A DNA stretch of 64,000 bases from NCBI RefSeq assembly GCF_903995435.1, contig NC_067145.1:54129734-54193733 (forward strand). The letters are read 5' to 3'. The position numbers and the translations under genes are program-made. The DNA comes from Acomys russatus (Eukaryota > Chordata > Mammalia > Rodentia > Muridae). Each line of letters opens with the position of its first letter. The stretch's first letter is position 1. The notes beneath the pieces are model-generated. The model saw only the letters and a list, made by a program, of their open reading frames with translations, was not told where the DNA came from and did no database searches. Of this stretch, positions 47,169 to 57,149 are shown in pieces.

Positions 47169-47232
<64 letters not shown>
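47169..47232. repeat. (CT)n microsatellite
   Basis: A perfect CT run of about 57 bp with CTTT at its end, between a B3 and a B1. Confidence 0.96.
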
Positions 47233-47234
<2 letters not shown>

Positions 47235-47235
47235 T

Positions 47236-47373
47236 TTTCTTTCAAGACAGGGTTTCTCTGTGTAGCCTTGCTGTCCTGGACTTACTTTGTAGACCAGGCT
47301 GGCCTCAAACTCACAGAGCTACGCCTGACTCTGCCTCCCAAGTGCTGGGATTAAAGGTGTGCGCCATCATGGG
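47236..47373 (-). repeat. B1 SINE
   Basis: caagacagggtttctctgtg and ggattaaaggtgtgcgcca define a reversed, near-complete B1. Its body shows the same diagnostic variant as the 27.9-kb copy. Confidence 0.92.
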
Positions 47374-47898
47374 GCTTACCTCAAACTCTTATGCTTGTGT
47401 CTTAAACATAGTACCTGGGCATATGACTTTTAGGAGAGAGACTTTTTTTTTTTCAGCTGTAATAAGTTAAAATGAAGCCAATAGCAGTGGAGGGAGGCTG
47501 TTATATAGTTGATGTCCTTTTAAAAAGAGGACTTTGGATGCTGTCACAGAGTGGGGAGCGTGTGAACATGAAGGAAGAGATGTGCGTGCCATGCAATTCC
47601 AGAGATAAGGGGAAAGTCACAAGACAGGTCCTTGCTCTTGTCATCAGAAAAACTAGGTCTGGACTGTACCCCACTTCCCCACTTCCCTCCCCACACACCC
47701 TGTTCTATGCTGGTCAGGGAACAATCACTTCTGTTATGTCCATGACTGGAGAACATTAGAAATCTCTAGCTTCTGCACAGGGCCTTGGAGACAGTGAAAT
47801 GGCCTCAGATGATGGATCGGGTAGGCGGTGTCCTCTGGTCTCTGGCCCGTTACCATTCATTCTCCTGTGTAATTGCCAGCCTTTCTTTCTTTCTCTAG

Positions 47899-48010
47899 CT
47901 TTACACTCTAAACAAGAAGCCCCTGGTGGGAGGTCGCACGCAGTAAATGGAGGCCCCCTGCCCCGCCTGCCCAAGTCCAGACGCGACTTCGTTGTTCCTG
48001 ATTTAGAAAG
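47899..48010 (+). other. orphan exon-like segment with splice sites on both sides
   Basis: A pyrimidine-rich tract (ctttctttctttctctag) ends in the acceptor AG at 47897-47898, and GAAAG|gtaaga at 48006-48016 is a consensus donor. Of three forward frames, two have stops within the 112 bp. The third is open throughout and reads LHSKQEAPGGRSHAVNGGP, then LPRLPKSRRDFVVPDLE. The segment is GC-rich with several CpGs, unlike its flanks. It enters in phase 1 and leaves in phase 2. I do not recognise the peptide. It could be an exon of an unannotated gene, an exon of a non-coding RNA, or coincidence. Confidence 0.35.
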
Positions 48011-48014
48011 GTAA

Positions 48015-49595
48015 GACACAGAGTCACACAGAAGTGTGAGAGCTAGTCATGTTGGGTTCTTCGTGTTACAGCCAATATTGTGGAGTTGACTAATATAACG
48101 GATGTCTGTCCTTCACGAACATGGGCTGACCTGTCTATTTGCCTCTCTCCAGTGTTGTGAGAAGGGCCCTTTCTCTTAATAGAATCAACAAATGCGTCAC
48201 AGAGAACATTCCAGATTTGATTTTCTGAGTTTGATTAACTGCTCATCGCAAGTTCCCTTTCTGAGTTCTGGGACCTTCATCTTCCGCTCTCTGAATCTCT
48301 GCTCTCCTCTCTTTGTTTCGGCGTGGGGTTTCAGCCATCTCCTGTGATGAGATGTCTCTGCCCCCATGCTTAGGGGGAACAGTGATATTTCTGTCCAACC
48401 CTAGTGAGGTGGCAGGGGACTTGCACAGCGCAGGTCTGACTTCCATCAAGAATGCTTGTCTACTGTCACCTTGTGCCCTCAGCTGCCCTCTTTCAACTCA
48501 CTGTTCAGTCAGTCAGACAGGGACCACCGTGGTACCTGCCATGAGCTGCAAGTGCCGGGGGCTACATGATGCCTGAGCCCCTGGTTAGAGCTGCCTAGTA
48601 CACAACTGCCATTTGAATAGGTACATGCTTCATCCTGGTGGTTCTTTTTTTTTTTTCCCTGTTCAATGTCAAATTCACTTTAAGGACAATGCTTGAAACA
48701 CAGTTCTCACTGGAATGTTCATGTGTGTCCAATCAGGAGGCAGAAACCATAAAATGATTTGAACAAGAGAAAACGCATAGAGAGGGTTATTGACCAGCGA
48801 GAGAAGGTAACTGTAAGGGTGGAAAGAGGACCCTAGCAGGCACCCTAGGGTCAAGAGAGTGCGTAGGGAAGGGCGAACTTAGAGGGGAGGTGCGTTAAAT
48901 AGATCTGCATCCATGCCACAAACTGCCAACATAAATAGTACAAGGGGAGAATTAGTTTCGCCATGGCTGTTGCCGTGTTAGTCCCCTGTGGTGGGGAGGG
49001 TGGTGAAACAACCCATGCTGCTGCCATGGAGGTCAGGAAAGCAGGGGAAAATGAGAACGTGACTGTGAGCCAGGTGTAACATTGCAAGCATGACCCAGGG
49101 CACCTACTTGCTCCAACTAGACCCCACCCCTAAGGTTTCCACCTTCTGTCAATGTAGCACCAAAGAGGAACAGCAAGCACTCAACAATGAATGTTCATGG
49201 AACTCACACTGTGCTCACATCACAAGGAGGGGGTCACTTCTCAACCAGGAAAGGAAGATGATGGGACACTAGATAACGCAAACCCTGCAGGGTGGCCCTG
49301 GCCAGAAGTGGCCCATGCCACTGGGTGGCAGCACCAGCCTTCAGGAGCAAGGTGCACAGAGAGGTCATGACGTTGCTACCAGCCTAAGGCTTGGAGCATC
49401 CTGGTATCTGTGTAGGAGGACCTACAGCAAGGTAGTCATTAGGGAGGCCCAAGGTCCTGAAGCCACCTGCGTGCTAGGGCAGAGTGCCACAAGATGTTTT
49501 CCACCGGACCCAGCCATGCATAGTTACTATCAACCAGCAGGGCAGCAGGAGCAGCACAGAACGCAGGCCTTACAGTAAAATGTGCAGTATCCCTC
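48015..49595. other. intergenic sequence without recognised gene
   Basis: A T run at 48647-48658 may be a retroposon tail. Short open frames on both strands are unremarkable. Confidence 0.45.
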
Positions 49596-49599
49596 TCCT

Positions 49600-49612
49600 G
49601 CCCTCTACTGGT
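49600..49612 (-). promoter_or_regulatory. CTCF-like motif
   Basis: GCCCTCTACTGGT on the + strand fits the degenerate reverse-complement CTCF core, in the same orientation as the stronger site at 44466-44482. Flanking bases are less ideal. Confidence 0.35.
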
Positions 49613-50266
49613 GGACCCGAGCATCGCGCTTATGGTAAAGGGGAGTGGTTCATGAGCAACCTTCCACAGAGCAGGTCTTGACTGGTGTATTTGGATCTGT
49701 TAGATGATAAAATGATAACAGAAACCCCAGGCTAAAAACTGTGGTATTTACCAATAAGGTAAAAAAAAAACCCAATGATATCATTAAGGATTATGTTTTA
49801 GAAAAACCATTTAATCAGCATTCCCTCAGGGTTTAGTGGTGCTGGACACTTGTCATTTGCATGTGTGTTACTCATGCGCCCTGTTAGTCAAGTCCTTCAC
49901 TCACTTCTGAGTTGGATTATTTGGTTGTTTTATCAAATGTTTGTTGCCACTGTTTGCAGTCGTGTTGGAGTGTTTGTGTATTCCGGATAGTCACTCCTGA
50001 CAGTCTATGTGGTCTGCAAATATTTTCTCACACTGTTGTCACTCCATGCTGTGTGGACCATTCGGTCTCACGTAGTCCCGCTGCCTTTTTTGGCCATGCT
50101 TAGGAATTGTTGCAAAGATGAAAAGCAATACGTTTCTCCCCTGTAATTTCTCTCAGGAAGTTTTATAGTTTAGGTATTTAATCCATTGTGTTTTTTGGGG
50201 GAAAGAATGGCATAACACTGGGGTTCAATTTCGCTATTCATTTGGCTGTCCAGTTTTCTCAAGAGC

Positions 50267-50268
<2 letters not shown>

Positions 50269-50346
<78 letters not shown>
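50269..50346. repeat. (GA)n microsatellite
   Basis: A 78-bp perfect GA run on the + strand, complementary in sequence to the CT run at 47169-47232. Confidence 0.97.
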
Positions 50347-50351
<5 letters not shown>

Positions 50352-50479
50352 CTTTCCCCAGTGACTATTCTTGTATTCTTGTTACCCTGTCAGAGACCAC
50401 TTAACTTGCCTTGTGGGTTTATTTTGTGGCTCACTATACTATTCCATTGTTTATTGTAAATGATTTTTTTGAAATTTGC

Positions 50480-50660
50480 ATTTCTTTATTTGTATATTCA
50501 CAGTGTACATGCATTTGTGTTTCTGTGCATATGTGGATGTCAGTGGGCAATGTGCAGGGGTCAGCTCTCTCCTCTCCCGTGTGCACTCAGGGATAAGGTT
50601 GGTGGTTTAGCCAGCTTGGTGGCAAGTGCCTTAACCACTGAGCCATCTCACTAGCTCCTG
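50480..50660 (-). repeat. B3/B4-like SINE
   Basis: A GT-rich diverged part is followed by aagtgccttaaccactgagc and catctcactagctcc, a reversed tRNA-like SINE head. Confidence 0.6.
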
Positions 50661-50684
50661 TATGTGTTTTTATTCCAGGTTCAT

Positions 50685-50815
50685 ACTGGCTGATGGTGGT
50701 TTGAACCAGAGCTTCACTATGTAGCCCAAGGTGGCCATCAGTTCAATCCTCCTGCCTTAGCTTTCTAGCTTAGATTCTGAGATCATTAACAGGTGCCACC
50801 CTACTGGCAACCAAA
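50685..50815 (-). repeat. old 7SL-derived SINE fragment
   Basis: cttcactatgtagcccaagg, then caatcctcctgccttagctt and gatcattaacaggtgccacc fit a reversed, diverged B1F/PB1. Confidence 0.5.
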
Positions 50816-51649
50816 GCTGTTTTGTTTACTGTAGATTTTAATATATTTTGAAATCAAGAAGAGTGATGCCTCTAGCTTTGTTATTTTTTTCCCTCTAGAT
50901 TTCCTTGGGTCTTTGGGGCCCCATATGAAATATAGAATTATTTATTCTGTTTCTGTGACCATTGGGTTTTTTGATGAAGGTTGTTGTGAGTCTGTAGATA
51001 GAGTTTGTAGATAAGAATTTAAAAATATTATCTTACATATTGTATTTTTTGATGCTGCTTACGCTGGGTTGTTTTTTGTCTTTTGTTTTTCATTTTCTTT
51101 TGGGATAGTTTGTTGGTGATGTATAAGGTACCATTTATTGTTGTATGTTGATAGTGTATTCTAAATTGTTTCTGAATGTATTTGTATTATTATTCATTGT
51201 AGCAATGTTTTCATGGAGTCTTTAGGATTTTCTGCATGTCAGACCACACTGTCTATTCACAGCTACTGCTTTACTTCTTCCGTTATAATGTGCGTGCATT
51301 TGATTTCTTTTTATTATGCAACTGCAGTATAATTCAAAATAGCTCAGAGATGAAACCAACCCACATGTCCACGAGCAACGTATAGGTAAAGGATGTGTAG
51401 AATACACATCCAATGGTGTGCTAGTTAGGAAGCCTGGCTGTTGTCAACTCGGAGGAACCTGGAAGTCATGATGCTAAGTGAAAGAAGCCAGCTACAAGGG
51501 GATGGATTCTTTGTGGGCGGAAGGGCAAGAGAGAATGGTGGTTGCATGGGGCTGAGGGCAGGAAGCAGGGTGACATCTCAGTTGGCATCAGATTCAGTTG
51601 TGTAGCTGAAGAGTAACTAGAGTTTTCTTGTGCAACAAAATGGTAATTA

Positions 51650-51775
51650 AGAGGAAGCTGGATATAGTGTCACATGGCTGTAACCTCAGGACTTCGGGGA
51701 GGCTAAGGCAAGAAGATTTGAACTTCCAGGTCAGCCTGAGCTATGTAGTGAGATCCCTTCTCAAGAGAAATAAAA
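51650..51775 (+). repeat. old 7SL-derived SINE
   Basis: cacatggctgtaacctcagg, gaggctaaggcaagaagatt and gtcagcctgagctatgtagt fit a sense, diverged B1F/PB1, followed by an A-rich stretch. Confidence 0.6.
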
Positions 51776-52494
51776 ATGAAGTGAGCAGATCTTACATTAA
51801 GAGTTGCTACCTCCATAAAAACAAAAATAACAATGGCAAACCAACAAAACTACAAACAAAACAGTAAACCCCAAAAGGATACCAGGAGAGCTTAGAGGTG
51901 ACAGAAGTGTAGCGTCTGTTACCTTGGATTTGGTGGGAGTGTCACTGGCAAACACACGTGCCCACAGTCACCCAACTGTGTACATTAAACACTTGCTTTT
52001 GGAAAGCCACCAGTTAGCTGAAATTGGCTTTGTGTGGCTCTAACCCCAGCCCTGGGAATCCAAGACAGGTAAACATGCAGACCTTGCTTGGCCAGCTCGC
52101 CTTGCTGAGCTGCAGAGCCTCCCATCCAGGGAGACGCTGTGCTGACGTGAAAAGATACACGCTGCCGTGACCTGGCCTGCACCTGTGTGTGCATTTGTGA
52201 TATGTGTGAAACATGTACATACGTGTGCATGTGCATTTATGGTGCATACACATGTATCACCTGCCGCAAATAAAGACCATGGCTCTACCTCAGTAAAGTT
52301 GTCTTTCTTCAGGAAAGCGGTCTGCTGAATGCCTTCAAGACGACCTTTGTGATCTATACTCCTATGCACCCAGCGTGTGAGGAGTCTCCTGGCACCGGGG
52401 ATTCCTGAACTTGCCTTCCTGTGCGAGACAAATGTTTCTCCACTGACTCCCCTCCCAAGTCTTTCTTCAGGATGTAGTAATGGAAAGAGCAAAC

Positions 52495-52498
<4 letters not shown>

Positions 52499-52529
<31 letters not shown>
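52499..52529. repeat. (GA)n microsatellite
   Basis: A short perfect GA run of about 30 bp. Confidence 0.95.
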
Positions 52530-52532
<3 letters not shown>

Positions 52533-52534
52533 AC

Positions 52535-53925
52535 AGTGTAGTACTAATTTTATAAAATGAACAAACTCCCGTGTTTAAAACGAGTATGCCCGAGCGTATT
52601 TTCTTCTCCCCACTTCCTGTTACCCTCCCCCACCATCACCCTTTTCTTTATTTGACGGGAATGGAGGAATATAATGAAGAAACAAACTCCCTCAGCCACG
52701 CCCAAGAGGAGCGTGGGGAGAAAGTGTTTAATTGTCTAGAATCACAACCGACAAGCACTAACCTGCCCCCTTTCCTTTCCCTCTCCTGTCACAATCTCCC
52801 CGGTGACCTGGGATTAGCATCTCTCAGGCCCTGAGAGCAGGACAAGGCTAAGGAGAGGCCTCGAGGAGACCTGACTCCTTGAACCATACGGATCAGCGCC
52901 CATCGGTGTCACGCAAAGACACAATCCCTGTAGCCAGTGCTTTCTAGTCTGTGTTGCTGAACTCCATATTGTAAATCTCCGTGGGGTCTGCAGCATTTCT
53001 CAGCTTTTACAGCAAATTACACAGTCTGTTTTGTAGAACACGGGAAAATACGGCTGAAGATATGGAAACTGCCAGCACATCTTTAAACATGTGTAATCTC
53101 ATAGCATCTCTGCTTATTCTGACAACTGACTTCTATTTTAAGTCAAAGTGTTTGCTCATCAAGACATCTTTGGAGACATGCACACATGCCTGAATATATC
53201 ATACACACGTGCATAAGCATTGACACAGACCCGAGGGCTCTGCACCCTCACAGGAACAATTCTCATGGAGAAATTTATTTCATTCATGTGCTTGGCTGAC
53301 GTTTGTAGTTTCCAGATTATTTGTTCCTTTTGTGTTAAGACAAAAGAAACTGAATTGCCTTTTATTATTTATTATAATTATTGCGGTATCTGCAAAGTAC
53401 TGTTCAGCAGTAGGGTGGGCATATCACCAGCCTCTTTCCCTGTCAGAGGGGTGTCACCCATGTCAGATGTCCTGATGAGGCAGAAAGGACACAAATGCTA
53501 GCAGGGCAAGTGCCCTGACCTGCTAATGGACAGGCCCCGATTTCCTCTGAAGAGAGGCTCTTGGCTTTTCCCAGCTGGTGAAGCCCTGACCCTCTTCTGA
53601 CAATGATTACCTTGTGTCAAAGGCTGCTGTGCTGTGCTGTGCTGTCCAAGTATGACAGCCAGAGATGGAGCAGCCGCCATCAAAATTTCAGACGATGAGG
53701 CTCCATTCAGGGGTTGACTGTTCTTGGCTTTTTTTTTTTTTTTTTTTTTTTGGTGGAAAGGTTTAGCAGCTAGATTCCTTCCTTCCTGTGTTTCCTCACA
53801 GCACTCCCAGTGGCTTGCAGTAGCTGCCAATGCCTCTGTGCTGCCACAGAGAGGGCATCTGGTACCAGGGCCATCTTGGGACCTGGCTTTTTGCCATGAA
53901 CATGTGACAAGAAAGATAGGGAGCT
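52535..53925. other. intergenic sequence, largely repeat-free
   Basis: No gene recognised. The AT-rich stretch 53030-53400 looks repeat-free. A 23-base T run lies at 53728-53750. Confidence 0.45.
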
Positions 53926-53929
53926 GGGG

Positions 53930-54240
53930 GCTAGAGCATTGGCACAGTTAGAGAAGTGCCTCTCGGGGCGTGAGGATCCTAGTCTGATTCCCCAGAACTC
54001 CTGTGAAAAAGCTGGGTACAGAGGCCCGTGCTTGTAACCCCAGGGTTGGGAAAACAGGCAGGGGACTTACCTGTGCTCATTGCCTAGCCAAACCAGGTGA
54101 CAAGCCCTGAGCCAGGGAACGACAGTCTCAAACAACAGAGGACAGCAACTCCTGAACTTGTCCTCTGGCCTCCACATGCAAGCACACACATGTGCAAAAA
54201 TACACACACATACCACATACAGGAACATGAATACATACTT
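53930..54240 (+). repeat. B4 (ID-B1 composite) SINE
   Basis: A tRNA-like head (gctagagcattggcacagtt), a B1-like middle (cgtgcttgtaaccccagggt) and a CA-rich tail with gtcctctggcctccacatgc match the B4 layout in sense orientation. Confidence 0.7.
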
Positions 54241-54536
54241 TCACATAGGCAAACAAAGAAGGAAGGGAGGGACGGGAGAAGAAGGGGTCGGGATTGAGAG
54301 AGCTGGCTACACACAAAATCTTAATCTTCTGTAACTTGTTCAAAGAGAAACCACAAGTGGGCCCTTGATCCTGAAGTGATGAATGGCCCATTTAAAGCCC
54401 TGGGCTCTCCGCGGGTGTCGAATAGGAATGGGAGTCAGGAGGGTCATGGGTCAGTGGCCCCTCCATTTTCTTCACTCCTGTTTATGCCACACTGGTGGAT
54501 ACCTCTGTGCTGCCTTTTGTCTTCTTAGTGATGACT

Positions 54537-54704
54537 TTTTAAAAATTCATTTATTTATTGTATATGAGTGCTTTATCTGCAGAAGAGGGCATCAAATCAC
54601 ACTATAGATGGTTGTGAGCCACCATGTGGTTACTGGGAATTGAACTCAGGACCTCTGGAAGAGCAGGCGGCACTCTTAACCACTGAGCCATCTCTCCAGC
54701 CCCT
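54537..54704 (-). repeat. B2 SINE
   Basis: An A/T-rich tail with ttcatttatttattg, then agaagagggcatcaaatcac, gagccaccatgtggttactg and a near-intact head ending ctgagccatctctccagccc. Confidence 0.9.
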
Positions 54705-54709
54705 TAGTG

Positions 54710-55798
54710 GTGACTCTTGTTATGAGGAAAGCAGGAAATGCCCCAAGTAAGGCACAGGGTATCAAGACTAGCTAACAAGTCAGTTCCCACCACTGCTTGT
54801 CTCCAGAAAGTCACAGGTGGGGGGCCATCTGGCTCCTAGACATGGCTTCTCAGACAGCCTTCTGGTCAGCTAGGGGCAGAGCTTCTTACAGGTATAAGCT
54901 TGGAAGCAGGGGTGATGTTGAACCCTGGCTGGTGGTTATCTACTCAGTTCTGTATGTGTACATGAGGAAATGTGGCCCGTTTTCCTGGGACCCACAGTCT
55001 CATGGCCATGAGTGAATTTAGAATGAGGACAGCTAGTCATGGCTAGTATTTCTAAAAGGCTTTGTGTTGCCCGAAGGCGTGCATCAAGTAGATTGTTTCC
55101 ATCTCTTTGGCATGAGGTGAGTGCCTCCTATGTGCCACCGTGGTTCTGGATGTTTCCATGCAGTGGTGGATAAGAGACAACCTCCTGTGATAAGCACAGA
55201 GTGATCTAGCCACACAACAGGCTGCTATTCAGCCTAGAAAAAAGCAAGAGACTCTAATACTTGGCGTGATGCAGATGAACCTTGAAGACATGATGTTAAG
55301 TGAAATAAACCCACTACAAAAAGACAGACACTGTGGGATTCCACTCACGGGCAGTCCCTGGAGTCTGTGGGGACAGAACATAGCAGAGTGGCAGCCAGAG
55401 TCTGGGGATGGAAGATATAGGAGGCCACTGGCTAATGGGCGGAGAGGTTTCCTTTGACTAGAGTCGCCTGGTGAGGGATGTTGATGATGGCTCTATAAAT
55501 GCGTGAAAGTGTTTGCTGCCCTGTACCAAAAAGGTGGTGAGGATGGAACTGTGCGCGCGTGCGGGGGGGGGGGGTGTTTAGCATAATTTAAAAGAGAGAC
55601 AGGGCCTGCCAGCATCCTGTCATGAAGGTGGGAGGGGCTCATGAAACCCCACCCCTTCCTGGGAATTTATAGGAAGTTAAATGTCCATGAGGAAGAAGGA
55701 GACACACGCTCCCACGCAGCCCTTACTTTAAGCCTTTATTTTGTTTTTGTAGTGCTAAGGACCCAAGATCTCAACCCTAAGTCATTTGTTTGTTTGTT
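54710..55798. other. intergenic sequence without recognised gene
   Basis: A poly-G run (about 13 bases) at 55561-55573 follows gtgcgcgcgtgc. Nothing coding recognised. Confidence 0.45.
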
Positions 55799-55800
55799 TC

Positions 55801-56026
55801 TTTTGAAGATTTTATTCATTTTTTAACTTCATGTATGTTTGCCTGAATATGCAACTCTGCATCGTGTGTATATACAGTGCCCACAGAGGCCAGAACAGGG
55901 TGTCTGATCCCCTGGGACTAGAGTTACAGATGATTGTAAGCCACCGTGTGGGGGCTGGGAATTGAGCCTGGGTCTTCTAGAAGCAAGACCAGAGTGTTTA
56001 GCGGCTGAGCTACTTCTCCAGCCCTA
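55801..56026 (-). repeat. B3/B2-family SINE
   Basis: agattttattcattttttaa tail, ccacagaggccagaacaggg, gtaagccaccgtgtgggggc and a head end gctgagctacttctccagcc. Confidence 0.88.
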
Positions 56027-56029
56027 AAA

Positions 56030-56945
56030 TGATTTTTATTTTGTGTGTATAAAGCTTCTCAGGCAATGGGACAGCTGAGAGTGAGAACCACAGATTCTGA
56101 GCTTTGGTCACACCCTCCAACCAACTGGGCAGCTATAGACTATTACCATGTAGGTCATGTCCCTTGAGATTCTATGGCCAAAGTGGGGGCGTCACCTGGA
56201 GACAGCGTTCCTAAAAGCTGGAAGAACAGCCAGGGCTGAGCTCACGACAGCAGCTCTGAGACAGATTGTCAGCTCACTGAGGCCAGCCACTGTCTTCCAG
56301 GGCCACAGTCCAAAATGGGACAGCGCCATGACACTGCAAGAGCTCTTGGAACTGTTTTGATGTTCACTTCTTTTGAAATGAAAAACAGCAACAAAAGCCC
56401 TCAGAGCTTTGGCTTGAAGAGAGTGTGATGGTGTGTACTATGTGTTTGCCTTTGTACACACGAGTCATGCAATGTAACTGTATATATTTTGGGAGCAAGA
56501 AGGGTACATGGAGGTCTCTGGGTAGCCACTAGCTGGTTTACTGTCAGCTCTGCCTGGTTCCCGGTCCAGGCCTTTGCAGCCTGTCATCACAGAATGAATG
56601 CAAGCATGAGAGAAGCACTCACAGGTTTAAGTAGGTCACGGGAAAGTAAGAATCCTGAGCGCAGAGTGGAGGTGCTTGTGAGTAGAGGTGAGCTGGAGCC
56701 GTGAAGCGAGCTTGAGTGATTTTTGGAGAGGTCAGGCTGAGGAGGGAAAAGAAAAATGAGGTAGAGGGGAAACTGAATACTCTCCAGGGATTCGGCCAGC
56801 CTGTAAGCAGCTTCCTGTTTACCGTACAGTCTCTGTGCAGGCCTTCCTGCTCACTGTCATGTGCTAGTCTCTGTTCTCTTATGTTCTGTCTACTGACCCT
56901 CACCCTGGCCCCAGGCTTTCTTTTCTCCTTCCCCCACCTTCACAA
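56030..56945. other. intergenic sequence without recognised feature
   Basis: No gene, exon or confident repeat is visible. Confidence 0.45.
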
Positions 56946-56948
56946 GAG

Positions 56949-57145
56949 GGTGTGTGTGTGTGTGTGTGTCTGTCTGTCTGTCTATATTGTGCCATGTGTA
57001 TGCAAGTGCCTGTGGAGGTCTCTTGCAATGGGAGTTTCAAGTGATTATTCGCTGTCCTGTGTGTGGTGAAAATGAACCCAGGTCCCCTGGAAGAGCAGCA
57101 AGTGCTCTTAACTGTAAGCCATCCTTCCATCCTTCCAGCCCTCCA
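56949..57145 (-). repeat. B3-like SINE with (GT)n(CTGT)n tail
   Basis: A GT run and CTGTCTGTCTGTC at 56949-56983 adjoin a diverged reversed B3 with ggtcccctggaagagcagca and agtgctcttaactgtaagcc. Confidence 0.7.
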
Positions 57146-57149
57146 TAGA

